DNA of 64,000 bases. Origin: Liminaster sp017519885. GTDB taxonomy: Bacteria; Bacteroidota; Bacteroidia; Bacteroidales; UBA3663. Below are positions 17,378-26,189 of this stretch, piece after piece (position 1 is the stretch's first letter; every line of letters starts with the position of its first letter). A model generated the notes under the pieces. That model was given only the letters and a program-made list of their open reading frames with translations, ran no database searches and was not told where the DNA came from. The position numbers and the translations under genes are program-made. The DNA is taken from NCBI GenBank assembly GCA_017519885.1, contig JAFWRO010000035.1:62001-126000 (forward strand), read 5' to 3'.

Positions 17378-19402
17378 ATGAAAGCCTCATCATTCACACT
17401 TCTATTCCTTCTCCTCGCCTCCACCCTCTCGGCGCAAGTCTCCTCAGGCATGTGGTTCCCCCATCAGGCTGTGTCAGACGAGGTCTATCAACTTCTGCGC
17501 AAAGACGGCATCAAGCTGAACCGTGAACAGATCTATACTCCCGATGGTACCTGCCTCTCCACCGCCATCCTTTCGCTGAGCCAGGACGGTGGACTCGCCT
17601 CACCCTTTGCCACCGCATCGTTCATCTCTGATGAAGGCCTCATCATCACCAACTACCACTGCGTGAGTCGTTACATCAAGGATATCTCCACCGAAGAAAA
17701 TGACTACGTCAAGTATGGGTGTTGGGCAGAAAACCGTGAACAGGAAGCGCCCCTTCGCAACCTGCAGGTCAATCAGTTGCTTTCTTGCGACGACATCACT
17801 GACCAACTCTCCGAAGGCCTCGATGGTCTGTCTGCCAAGGTTAGAGCCGACTCGTTGGCCGAAAGAGCTTCCCGCCTCGCCAAGGCAGCCAAAAACACAG
17901 GGAACGAAGGTACACGCGTCTATGCCATGATGGGCGGTCAGCAATATGTCATGGCTCACTACAAGATTTTCCACGACGTACGCATCGTAGCCAGTCCCCC
18001 TGCCTCACTCGCCCTGGAAAGCGATGACAGCAACTGGCAATGGCCTCGCTATGCCTGCGACTTCGCCATACTCCGCATCTATGCTAACAAGGCCGGTCTT
18101 TCGACATCTTACAAAAAGACCAACATCCCCTACCGCCCTATCTCCTATCTCAAGATTGCCAAGAAAGTGCCACGAAAAGGCGACTTCATTATGGTAGCAG
18201 GCTTCCCCTCACAGACACGCAAGCACATACCCTGGTTTGCCATCGACAAGATTGTCAACAACGACACCCGCTTCCGCATGGAGGTCACTAAGGCCAAGAT
18301 GGACTACCTGAAAGCGTGTCAGGCAAAAGCAACAGGAGAAAAACGTTCGGCCTATGGCGTGCGCATCAGTAGCATCAACAACACCTACACCCGTGCACGC
18401 GGTGAAATCAACGGCACACGTGAAGACAACGTTGTTCAATTGCGCAAACAGGATGACGATGCCCTTCAAGCCTGGATCAATGCCTCTCCCGTGCGCCAAC
18501 AGGAATATGGTGCTACCCTCATCGAGGATATGCACGAAAACTACAAGCAGTTGACTCGCTACAACCATGCCGAAGAAGTCTTCAGCCAAGTGGTCAGCAG
18601 TGGCGCCACCATTCTGCCCTTCGCAGGCAAATTCGAGAAACTTCTCAACATCGACCGTGCCCATCGTCAGAATCGCAACAAGGCCATGCAGAACGAAATG
18701 AAGGAGATTCGTCGCATCGCTGACGACTTCTTCCGCCAGTTCGACCGCGATGAAGATTGCGGTATGATGAAGACCCTCCTTCCATATTATATTAAGGAGA
18801 TGGACCCCGAATATCTCGAAGACATCTTCCGTCAGCCCTACGACATGGACCGTCTCTATGCCCAATCCCTACTCACCGATTCTGCCAAAGTCAGCACCTT
18901 CCTCGACAACGCCATAGAACAAGGCACCGAAGCCCTGCAGCGCGACACACTCTACAACCTCTGTCTTGCCTTCTATCGCAACCGTGTGGCACGCATCAGC
19001 AAAGACAAGACTCCTTATGCCCGCCGCCAAACTGAACTCTACAGCACCTATATGCGCGCTTACAGTGATATGCTTCGCGACAAGGTCAAGGAGTACGATG
19101 CCAACAAGACTATGCGCCTTGCGCCCGGCAAGGTCAAGGACTTCAGCAGCAAGAAGGGCATCCCCGTGCATTGCTGTCTGTTGGCCAATGCCGAAACCGT
19201 CTCCGGCAACTCGGGTAGCCCCGTTGTCAATGCCAAGGGCGAACTCATCGGCCTCAACTTCGACCGACAGGAAGCGGGTCTCTCTTCTATCTACCGCAAG
19301 AATCCTGCCGCTATGCGCAACATTATGGTTGATATCCAATATGTGCTCTGGGTTCTTCGCAACAAATCTCACTCGCAATATGTGCTCGAAGAATTGAAAT
19401 AA
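17378..19402 (+). CDS. S46 dipeptidyl-peptidase, DPP11-like
   Basis: A 674-residue periplasmic serine exopeptidase with a signal peptide (ending TLSAQ), removing dipeptides from peptide N-termini. The S46 triad is visible: His94 in ITNYHC, Asp228 in ACDFAILRIYA and Ser612 in SGNSGSPVVNA. Mature-end residues GMWFPHQ bind the substrate amino group in family structures. Residue 630 is Arg (LNFDRQEAG). The equivalent Arg gives DPP11 its preference for Asp/Glu at P1, whereas DPP7 has Gly there. DPP11-like specificity is therefore inferred from one residue. It is the fifth gene of the operon. Confidence 0.9.
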   Translation: MKASSFTLLFLLLASTLSAQVSSGMWFPHQAVSDEVYQLLRKDGIKLNREQIYTPDGTCLSTAILSLSQDGGLASPFATASFISDEGLIITNYHCVSRYIKDISTEENDYVKYGCWAENREQEAPLRNLQVNQLLSCDDITDQLSEGLDGLSAKVRADSLAERASRLAKAAKNTGNEGTRVYAMMGGQQYVMAHYKIFHDVRIVASPPASLALESDDSNWQWPRYACDFAILRIYANKAGLSTSYKKTNIPYRPISYLKIAKKVPRKGDFIMVAGFPSQTRKHIPWFAIDKIVNNDTRFRMEVTKAKMDYLKACQAKATGEKRSAYGVRISSINNTYTRARGEINGTREDNVVQLRKQDDDALQAWINASPVRQQEYGATLIEDMHENYKQLTRYNHAEEVFSQVVSSGATILPFAGKFEKLLNIDRAHRQNRNKAMQNEMKEIRRIADDFFRQFDRDEDCGMMKTLLPYYIKEMDPEYLEDIFRQPYDMDRLYAQSLLTDSAKVSTFLDNAIEQGTEALQRDTLYNLCLAFYRNRVARISKDKTPYARRQTELYSTYMRAYSDMLRDKVKEYDANKTMRLAPGKVKDFSSKKGIPVHCCLLANAETVSGNSGSPVVNAKGELIGLNFDRQEAGLSSIYRKNPAAMRNIMVDIQYVLWVLRNKSHSQYVLEELK

Positions 19403-19421
19403 AAACTAAAACCAAAACAAT

Positions 19422-20969
19422 ATGAAAATCTCTACCCCAATATTCCTTGCAGCAGCTTTCTTGGCAAGCGTTTGCCAAATTTCGTTTGCTGAAACCCTCA
19501 CAGTGACCACCACCGAGGCCGGTACGCTCGCCAACCTTATCGACGCCACAGCCAAAGCCACGACCACTTCATTGAAGGTCAATGGTCCGCTCAACGGCGC
19601 CGACATCCTCTTCCTGCGCCAGATGATGACAGCAGGTCTCAAGTCGAACGAGACATACGAAGGAGTCCTCGCCGAACTCGACCTCTCCGACGCCACTATT
19701 GTAGCCAGCGATGACCACTACTACGAAACCAGCAAGGAAGGCTACAATACGACCGACAACGAAGTGGGCGACTACATGTTCAACAAGTGTGTCACCCTCA
19801 CCAGCATCAAGTTGCCTCGCACAGCCACCCGCATCGGACAAAATGCTTTCCTCCGACTCGAAAACCTCACCTCCATCGTGCTGCCTGAGGCACTCGTAAC
19901 CATCGACAAGAGTGCATTCGCTTACAGCAATGCATTCACCGAACTGGCCTTCCCTGCCACCCTCGACAGTATCATGACCTACGCCTTCCAAAGTGCCACA
20001 GCATTGAAGACAATCAGTTTTGCCGAAGGTGCCTCCCTGCGATATGTGAGCGAAAGTGCATTCAACTACTGCACCGCGCTCGAAAGCGCCGAACTGCCCG
20101 CTACGGTGGAATACATCGGAGCCAGCGCATTTAGCGGTGATACAACGCTCACCAGTTTCACCTTCCCTGCCTCATTGAAGGAAGTGGGCAACAACGCCTT
20201 CCAAGGATGCTCCCATCTCTCACAGGTTTCTGAGATACCTGCAGGCGTGACCAGCTTCGGCTATGGTGTGTTCCAAAGTGCTCCACTGTCCGAAATCAAG
20301 GTGAACTCAGCCAATACCAACTATGTGGTCGAAAACAACGTGCTCTTCAATGCTGGCAAGACCGCTCTGATATACATGCCAATGAATTGTGGCAAGACCT
20401 CATACCACGTGCCTTCCACTGTGACCGAGATCCTTAATTTCGCTTTCTATAAAGTCTCCACCCTCAAGGAACTCATTCTCAACGACGGCCTTACCACCAT
20501 CCAAAACACCGCATTCTCGCAGACAGGACTCGAGACTATTGTCATCCCCAGCAGCGTCACTACCATCAGCTCTTATATGCTCGAAGGTTGCCCGTCGCTC
20601 ACTGGTGTGACCATCCTTGGCACCATCAGCGACGTTCCAGCCAATGCCTTCCGCGAATCGGCCAACATGACAAGCATCGCCTTTGCCCAAGCCACTCCAC
20701 CCACCTTCGTCCGCAACTCATTCTATGGCAATCCCGAGACCATCTACGTCTATGTTCCCGCGGAATCCATCCCAGCCTACGAGACAGCAATGGCCCCGGC
20801 CAACCGCTCATCCTACATCTTCTGCGACATCAACACTAGCGACATCCAATTGCCAAAAGCAGAAAGCCAAATGCCGAAAGCCGACCTCTACGACCTCCTC
20901 GGACGTCCCATCCAAAGCCGCGCCAAAGGTATCATCATCGATGCTGGTCGTCCCGTAATCAATAAATAA
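19422..20969 (+). CDS. Secreted BspA-like leucine-rich-repeat protein
   Basis: A 515-residue exported protein (signal peptide ending SFAE). An N-terminal region TLTVTTTEAGTLANLI is typical of Bacteroidales LRR_5 proteins. About nine BspA-type repeats follow (about 120-450), e.g. AFLRLENLTSIVLPEALVTI and AFSGDTTLTSFTFPASLKEV. The C-terminus has a short tail (DLYDLLGRPIQ...KGIIIDAGRPVINK) shared with two other exported proteins in this window. BspA-like proteins bind matrix or host proteins; the target here is not known. It starts 19 bp after the S46 gene and ends the operon. Confidence 0.87.
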   Translation: MKISTPIFLAAAFLASVCQISFAETLTVTTTEAGTLANLIDATAKATTTSLKVNGPLNGADILFLRQMMTAGLKSNETYEGVLAELDLSDATIVASDDHYYETSKEGYNTTDNEVGDYMFNKCVTLTSIKLPRTATRIGQNAFLRLENLTSIVLPEALVTIDKSAFAYSNAFTELAFPATLDSIMTYAFQSATALKTISFAEGASLRYVSESAFNYCTALESAELPATVEYIGASAFSGDTTLTSFTFPASLKEVGNNAFQGCSHLSQVSEIPAGVTSFGYGVFQSAPLSEIKVNSANTNYVVENNVLFNAGKTALIYMPMNCGKTSYHVPSTVTEILNFAFYKVSTLKELILNDGLTTIQNTAFSQTGLETIVIPSSVTTISSYMLEGCPSLTGVTILGTISDVPANAFRESANMTSIAFAQATPPTFVRNSFYGNPETIYVYVPAESIPAYETAMAPANRSSYIFCDINTSDIQLPKAESQMPKADLYDLLGRPIQSRAKGIIIDAGRPVINK

Positions 20970-21014
20970 CAGCAAAAGGCTAATTCCAAGACATAATACG
21001 CTACTAATAATAGA

Positions 21015-21425
21015 GCAAGCATTCTGACGGCCGACAGGATGCTTGCTTCTATATGATAAGGTACTCTGTCGGCCGTCTGAGTGTTTCCGCAAAAGGAGGA
21101 AGCATTTTGTCGGCCGTCAGGATACTATTTCCCGCAAGAGAATGTACTCTGTCGGCCGTCAGAGTGTTATTTCCCGTAGGAGCAAGTACTCTGTCGGCCG
21201 TCTGAGTGTTATTTCTCGTAGGAGCAAGTACTCTGTCGGCCGTCACGATGCTATTTCTCGCAGGAACAAGTACTCTGTCGGCCGTCACGATGCTATTTCC
21301 CATAGATGCAAGTACTCTGTCGGCCGTCAGAGTGTTATTTCTCGCAGGAGCAAGTACTCTGTCGGCCGTCAGAGTACTGTCGCAAAAAGAGGAAGCATCC
21401 TGTCGGCCGTCAGAATGCTTCCTCT
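21015..21425. repeat. Array 1: ten CGGCCG-centred palindromes at 42-bp steps
   Basis: Ten units share CTGTCGGCCGTC (the first is in reverse orientation). Centres lie at 21030.5, 21072.5, 21113.5, 21155.5, 21197.5, 21239.5, 21281.5, 21323.5, 21365.5 and 21406.5, so steps are 42 bp with two of 41. The end units have long perfect or near-perfect arms (21015-21046 and 21388-21425); inner units have shorter or partly decayed arms. Spacers are similar but vary (TTATTTCYCGYAGGAGCAA type). It lies between the LRR gene and the convergent GH2 gene. A frame stays open through it only because 42 is divisible by 3. It is not CRISPR, as spacers are not unique. Confidence 0.9.
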
Positions 21426-21446
21426 AAAACATAATTAGTTTTTTCG

Positions 21447-24400
21447 CTATTTTGCCATTAAATTGGTAATTTCGAAGCAAGGCTGCTGGCCACGAGCATC
21501 CTGTGTTTTCCAGGAAACGTGAATAGTCTTGGACTCGCCAGGCATCAGGGTGATGTAGTTGTCGCTATAGACGACAGGAAGTATCTGCTCTCCATCGGCA
21601 CCCTTCAGGTTCAGACGCAAGAAGACAGCAGGCGAACGGCCCTTGTTGCGAAGTATGACATCAGCCTGTTGTGTTTCGCCAGTTTGAGTAAGGTTGACAC
21701 GTTGTTCAACCTCGGGCTGGGGCAAGGTGGCCAAGGCCTGATAGTTACCCTCTTCGCTGCCCAAGATATAAAGGTTCTCGGAGATTACTTTGCCCTTTTC
21801 GACCAGTTCGAGGCGGAGGAAAGAGACAGGAGCAAGAGGTTGTGAAGCTTGAGCAATAGGCAAGGTGCTGTCCTCGGTGCTGCTGACACGCACCTTCTGC
21901 TGACTGACTTTTCGACCATTGAGGTTGAAGACGGTGACGATGGCGGTTAATGCTGAATGTGCTCCTGCCGAATGGTTGACAACTTCTATGCTGTCGGTGA
22001 GGGCATTGTACTGGATATGCAGAGGTTCGCATGCCTTCTTGCAACCAAAGTATGCAGCCGTGGGATCGAAGTAATAGTCGTAGGTCTGCCAAACCATCGA
22101 TGGCCAGCAGGGATGGCTCATCCAAAGGAGCAAGCCGGCACGGGCACGACTTGTGGACTCAAACATGCCTCGATAACCATTGTAGTTGATGAGTTGTGCC
22201 CAACGGGTGAACTCCTCGACATCGCGAGCCTCGCCGAACCCTTTACCAACAAACTGATTGAAGATGGCAGCACGCTGTGCACCCTGCAAAGTAAAGTCGT
22301 GCTGCCCCCACTGGGTATTCTGTGGCCAAAGGTCAACGGGACTGAACGTGCAACGCATGCTTTCGATATTCATTACGTTGGGCATACCACGTTCGGAATG
22401 TATCTTGCCGCTCTGACGAGTGAAATAGTCACGCATAGTCAACGTCCAATAAGGGCCTCCTCCACTGACTCCTTCGGCTGAGGAGTGAGAGATATATTCC
22501 ATGCCTGGAACGAGAGTGTGGACATACAGGCGCAGACCGCGGTCGATGGCTTCGGGTGGGAAACCTTCGTTGCGTCCACAATAGAGGCCGATGCTGGCAT
22601 GACTACGCATGCGGCGCAGGTAGTCGCGGGCATTGTTGAGGAACATCACATCGTCGTAGGGGTCAGGACCATCAGCTGGGTTTGCAAGCCAGAAGTCCTG
22701 CCAGATCATGATACCATGACGATCACACGCCTCGTAGAACGATTCGTCGCCTACTTGTCCCACCCAGTTGCGTATCATCGTAAAATTCATGTCGCGATGA
22801 TAGCCGACAGCAATGTCATATTCACGTGAGCGATAAAGCAGGTTGTGTTCGTCAAAGCCCCAATTGCCACCCAACGGGATGAAGCGACGGCCATTGATAA
22901 AAATCTGCAAACTGTCACGAAGACCCGTGTATCGCATTTCGCGCAGACCTGCCTTATAGTTGATAGAAGACGATGCACCAGTCTCAGGAGTAAACGTGAA
23001 GCCTGCCTCGTAGAGATAGGGCTCACCATAGCCATTAGGCCACCAAAGTTTGAAGTCGTTGCCTGTGAGCTGTGCGAATTGCGAGGGTTTGAAACAGATT
23101 TCCTGCTCGGCTTGTGCCGGCAAGGTAAGGGTCTGCTCGAAGCGCACATCACCAATAAAACCACTCAGCACACCAGTGACGGGACGAGGGTCATTATTTT
23201 GGACAAATACCGAAGGAGTAATGCTGACAGACGGACCATCGGCCGAAAGTTCGGTTTGAACATAGGGATCACTTACTGATACCATACCCGAGGTTGAGAG
23301 ATAAACCTCGTTCCAGATGCCAGCCTCACGGCCACGGACAGTGGTAATCCAGTCCCAGCCGACCGAAGCGTGGAAAGTGGGATTGTCGGCACCGACAATG
23401 CCGCCATTGAACTGTGTGGAGTTGGCATCCTTCTCCTTGATAGCTGCGAAATGATCATTGCAAATGATTTCGACGGCCAAATGATTGTCTTTTTCGCGAA
23501 GCAAACCAGTGACATTGAACCTCCCACGCTGGAAAGCGCCCTCAATGCTGCCTAAGCGCTGACCATTGAGGAAGACATTAGCTTTCCAGTTAATGCCATC
23601 GAAATTGAGCCACTGTTGGGTCCCCAGCATCTCCTGAGGCACATCGAATACATCCCTGTACCAGAAGTTGGAGCGGAAGAACGACTCAGAGATCTGATCG
23701 ACATTGTCCGCATAGTTGGGATCAGGCACTGCACCTATATTTATATAGGAAGCGAGCACTGTACCCGGCACGGTAGCAGGAATCCAATCCGCACCATCGA
23801 ACCCAGCCGCAGCAATCGCCTCGCCACTTACATTCACCTCCGAGGCTCGCTGCAACGACCAATTGCCACCACTCAGATAATAACGTCCCTCACGCAGTCC
23901 GGCCTCTCTATGGGGCATATATTCCTGAGCGAAATCAGAGAGGACCTCCATCTCCCTTAGTGCATAGTAGCCTGCCTGACCCGCCTTGGTCATCGAGACG
24001 CGCACATAACGGGCCTTCAGATTTGGGTCGTCGATGGAGACAGCTGAACGGCCAGGAGAAGCATTCTCAGGCAAGTCGGCAACTGGTCTCCAAGATATGG
24101 CATCGTCGGAGACCTCGATTCTTCCTTGCCTCGGTGCTTGATACCAATCGAAATTCACTTGACAGATGTGCAAGGATTCGCCCAAATCGGTGTAGAGCCA
24201 CTGTTCTCCACCCCCTTCGCTGATCCACATACTGCTAAAACACGTGGAAGGCAGGACATCGACGGGATATAGGTTGGTGTCGAGGAACTGCACCTCACGG
24301 ATATCCCAATGAGCAGCGCCTTCCATCTCGAGCTGCAAGCGAACGTGCTGCGTTTGAACGGGCACCTGGAGGGAAATCCTTTCGTCGAGAATGCGAGCGG

Positions 24401-25043
24401 GCAGATAGTTCTGCGCCTCCTGTTTGTTGGGGTCGGAATGGAGCTTGTAGTGAAGCAGCGTACCAGGGAAGCCGGTTCCCGTCCTCTCACCTACCGTCTG
24501 CCATTGCTCGCCATCATCGGAGGTCTGTACGCGGAGAGCATAACCACGAGTCGCAACCTTATCGTCATAGGCCACCATACCCTGCAGGCGGACATTGGCC
24601 GCCATAACCTGCAAGGCACCACTCCAATCGTACTGCAACCATATGGAACTGCCCATTATGACGTTACGTGAGAAGGGACCACCATCGATAGTCCATTCAG
24701 CTTCGCGACGCGGCAAGGTGCCTACAGGGGTAGATACGGTGAGTAATGCCGGTTCTTCATCGCCAATACATCCATCGGTCACCAAATGCGCTGTGTGGTT
24801 ATAGTCGCGTGTCGATGATGCCCAAGCCGCACGATGAAGGGCAATATTTCTAAAAATACGAGAATCGGAATAATGTAACCAATTAAGCGAAGGAGCAAAA
24901 TACTCGTCTTGAGAGCCAGGATATTGACCGATTCCCCTTGTTTCGGTTACAGTCTGAGCCAATACCTGAGATACTGTGAGAGATATGACAATACACACCA
25001 TCGCATGAACGCTATGGCGAAGGTTTGCTTTGAGGGTTTTCAT
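21447..25043 (-). CDS. Large exported GH2-family glycoside hydrolase with F5/8-type domains
   Basis: A 1198-residue secreted enzyme; the signal peptide ends near VSQVLAQ. Residues about 35-375 hold two discoidin (F5/8 C-like) regions, e.g. WLYTDLGESLHICQVNFDWY...GRIEVSDD. GH2 domains follow: a jelly-roll (about 385-560, WLNFDGINWKANVFLNGQ), Ig-like parts and a TIM barrel with the acid/base Glu in YCGRNEG (about 826) and a candidate nucleophile Glu in HSERGMP (about 884). The layout fits the beta-mannosidase / exo-beta-glucosaminidase side of GH2. The substrate cannot be fixed from sequence alone. It is transcribed alone from a TATCTTTA -7 box. Confidence 0.87.
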   Translation of the reverse strand: MKTLKANLRHSVHAMVCIVISLTVSQVLAQTVTETRGIGQYPGSQDEYFAPSLNWLHYSDSRIFRNIALHRAAWASSTRDYNHTAHLVTDGCIGDEEPALLTVSTPVGTLPRREAEWTIDGGPFSRNVIMGSSIWLQYDWSGALQVMAANVRLQGMVAYDDKVATRGYALRVQTSDDGEQWQTVGERTGTGFPGTLLHYKLHSDPNKQEAQNYLPARILDERISLQVPVQTQHVRLQLEMEGAAHWDIREVQFLDTNLYPVDVLPSTCFSSMWISEGGGEQWLYTDLGESLHICQVNFDWYQAPRQGRIEVSDDAISWRPVADLPENASPGRSAVSIDDPNLKARYVRVSMTKAGQAGYYALREMEVLSDFAQEYMPHREAGLREGRYYLSGGNWSLQRASEVNVSGEAIAAAGFDGADWIPATVPGTVLASYINIGAVPDPNYADNVDQISESFFRSNFWYRDVFDVPQEMLGTQQWLNFDGINWKANVFLNGQRLGSIEGAFQRGRFNVTGLLREKDNHLAVEIICNDHFAAIKEKDANSTQFNGGIVGADNPTFHASVGWDWITTVRGREAGIWNEVYLSTSGMVSVSDPYVQTELSADGPSVSITPSVFVQNNDPRPVTGVLSGFIGDVRFEQTLTLPAQAEQEICFKPSQFAQLTGNDFKLWWPNGYGEPYLYEAGFTFTPETGASSSINYKAGLREMRYTGLRDSLQIFINGRRFIPLGGNWGFDEHNLLYRSREYDIAVGYHRDMNFTMIRNWVGQVGDESFYEACDRHGIMIWQDFWLANPADGPDPYDDVMFLNNARDYLRRMRSHASIGLYCGRNEGFPPEAIDRGLRLYVHTLVPGMEYISHSSAEGVSGGGPYWTLTMRDYFTRQSGKIHSERGMPNVMNIESMRCTFSPVDLWPQNTQWGQHDFTLQGAQRAAIFNQFVGKGFGEARDVEEFTRWAQLINYNGYRGMFESTSRARAGLLLWMSHPCWPSMVWQTYDYYFDPTAAYFGCKKACEPLHIQYNALTDSIEVVNHSAGAHSALTAIVTVFNLNGRKVSQQKVRVSSTEDSTLPIAQASQPLAPVSFLRLELVEKGKVISENLYILGSEEGNYQALATLPQPEVEQRVNLTQTGETQQADVILRNKGRSPAVFLRLNLKGADGEQILPVVYSDNYITLMPGESKTIHVSWKTQDARGQQPCFEITNLMAK

Positions 25044-25064
25044 GATTGCTAAAGAGATTAGAAG

Positions 25065-25072
25065 TAAAGATA
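25065..25072 (-). promoter_or_regulatory. -7 element for the GH2 gene
   Basis: TATCTTTA on the minus strand, 22 bp before the GH2 start. One base off the consensus and no clear -33 box. Confidence 0.45.
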
Positions 25073-25091
25073 CATCCGATGACGAGTGTAA

Positions 25092-25277
25092 TCACTGGTA
25101 TTTCGTGAAATGGTACTTTTCACGCAGTTCGGCCTTCTCCTCATCGGAGCGCGAGGTGAAATAGGCTTTCCAACCCGGACAGAAGTTGATATGCCAACGC
25201 CAGAAGCGGCCAAGCAAAGAATTGGGTTTTGCGTCGTAGTGGGCGCGGAATTTGCAGTGTTCGCAGTTATGTGCCAT
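25092..25277 (-). CDS. 61-residue CxxC protein, conserved hypothetical
   Basis: Encodes MAHNCEHCKFRAHYDAKPNS followed by an aromatic-rich segment LLGRFWRWHINFCPGWKAYF and a charged tail. Three Cys and several His suggest a small metal-binding or redox site. I believe similar mini-proteins recur in Bacteroidales but no function is known to me. The reading frame extends further upstream, but the extension overlaps the PPIase gene in another frame, so the ATG at 25277 is chosen. It lies between the GH2 and PPIase genes, all on the minus strand, 40 bp after the PPIase stop. Confidence 0.7.
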   Translation of the reverse strand: MAHNCEHCKFRAHYDAKPNSLLGRFWRWHINFCPGWKAYFTSRSDEEKAELREKYHFTKYQ

Positions 25278-25317
25278 AATTTTGGGGTTAAGAGGGGTTA
25301 AGAAAAGTTCGAAGGGT

Positions 25318-26016
25318 TCAAAGGGTAACGAAAGCCTTGAGAATACGGATGTCGTCGAGGGGACGATCGTTCTCGTCGGTAGGACTGCACTGAATGGAAT
25401 CGACCACATCGAGTCCCGAGATGACCTGACCGAAGATGGTGTAACTGCCGTCGAGATGCGGGGAGCCGGGATGTTCGCGATAGTAGGCACGTGCCACGGA
25501 ATCCATATGATGACGACCATGGGTCCATTCGAACATTGTGGAATCAATCTTATTGAGCAACGAGTCATTGTATGTCTTGCCCCACACGATGTAGAACTGT
25601 GCAGCCGAACTGGACTGATCGGGATTGACATCATCACTCGTTCGGGCAGCTGCTAGCATACCTCGCTTGTGGAAGATGTCGGGATAGCGGAATTCAGCAG
25701 GCACCATGGCGACGTCGGACTCGTCGGCGATGAGTTCATCGGGTGCAGCATGACGGCTAGTGCTGTCGCCCGACTGAATCATAAAGTCGGCAATGACACG
25801 ATGGAAGAGCAGCGAGTCGTAATAACCCGACTGGACATGCTGGAGGAAATTGTCACGATGAAGGGGCGTTTCGTTGAAGAGTTGTACGACGATATCGCCT
25901 TTGGTGGTCTGCAAGGTGACTTCGCGCCGCACATCCTCTGTCTTATTGGTTCCACACGAAATGACAAGTATCGCTAAGACGACTGGAAGAAGCAATCGGA
26001 GTCGGGAGTTTTTCAT
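25318..26016 (-). CDS. Cyclophilin-type peptidyl-prolyl isomerase lipoprotein
   Basis: A 232-residue periplasmic foldase catalysing cis-trans isomerisation at proline. The signal ends in a lipobox (LVISC, Cys21), and the cyclophilin core begins with TLQTTKGDIVVQLFNETPLH and includes FHRVIADFMIQSGD and SYTIFGQVISGLDVVDSI. A long insertion at about 120-175 (SDDVNPDQSSSAAQFYIVWG...) is common in Bacteroidales members. The start at 26016 is used because the lipoprotein signal begins there; the frame continues upstream through the promoter (TATCTTTG, 26056-26049). It probably shares a transcript with the CxxC mini-protein. Confidence 0.9.
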   Translation of the reverse strand: MKNSRLRLLLPVVLAILVISCGTNKTEDVRREVTLQTTKGDIVVQLFNETPLHRDNFLQHVQSGYYDSLLFHRVIADFMIQSGDSTSRHAAPDELIADESDVAMVPAEFRYPDIFHKRGMLAAARTSDDVNPDQSSSAAQFYIVWGKTYNDSLLNKIDSTMFEWTHGRHHMDSVARAYYREHPGSPHLDGSYTIFGQVISGLDVVDSIQCSPTDENDRPLDDIRILKAFVTL

Positions 26017-26141
26017 TCTTCTATATATTAACATTGAAAAGTTCGCTGCAAAGATATGTATTATTTTTGAAATAACCTTGCAATATCCATAATTTTCGCA
26101 TTTTTTTGGGCAATGATAGAACAATATATAAAAAAAAATTA

Positions 26142-26149
26142 TATCTTTG
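26142..26149 (+). promoter_or_regulatory. -7 element of the SpoIIE/STAS/HTH cassette
   Basis: TATCTTTG followed by CACCCG, 40 bp before the first gene. No clear TTTG at the usual distance. It is divergent from a TATCTTTG box (26056-26049, minus) for the PPIase gene. Confidence 0.6.
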
Positions 26150-26189
26150 CACCCGTAAACGGCATGAAATGGGTACCTCGTAAGATTCC

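Noticed and set aside
21015..21425. CRISPR array
   Set aside because: The units are palindromes with spacers that resemble one another, the period is a constant 42 bp, and no cas gene is near.
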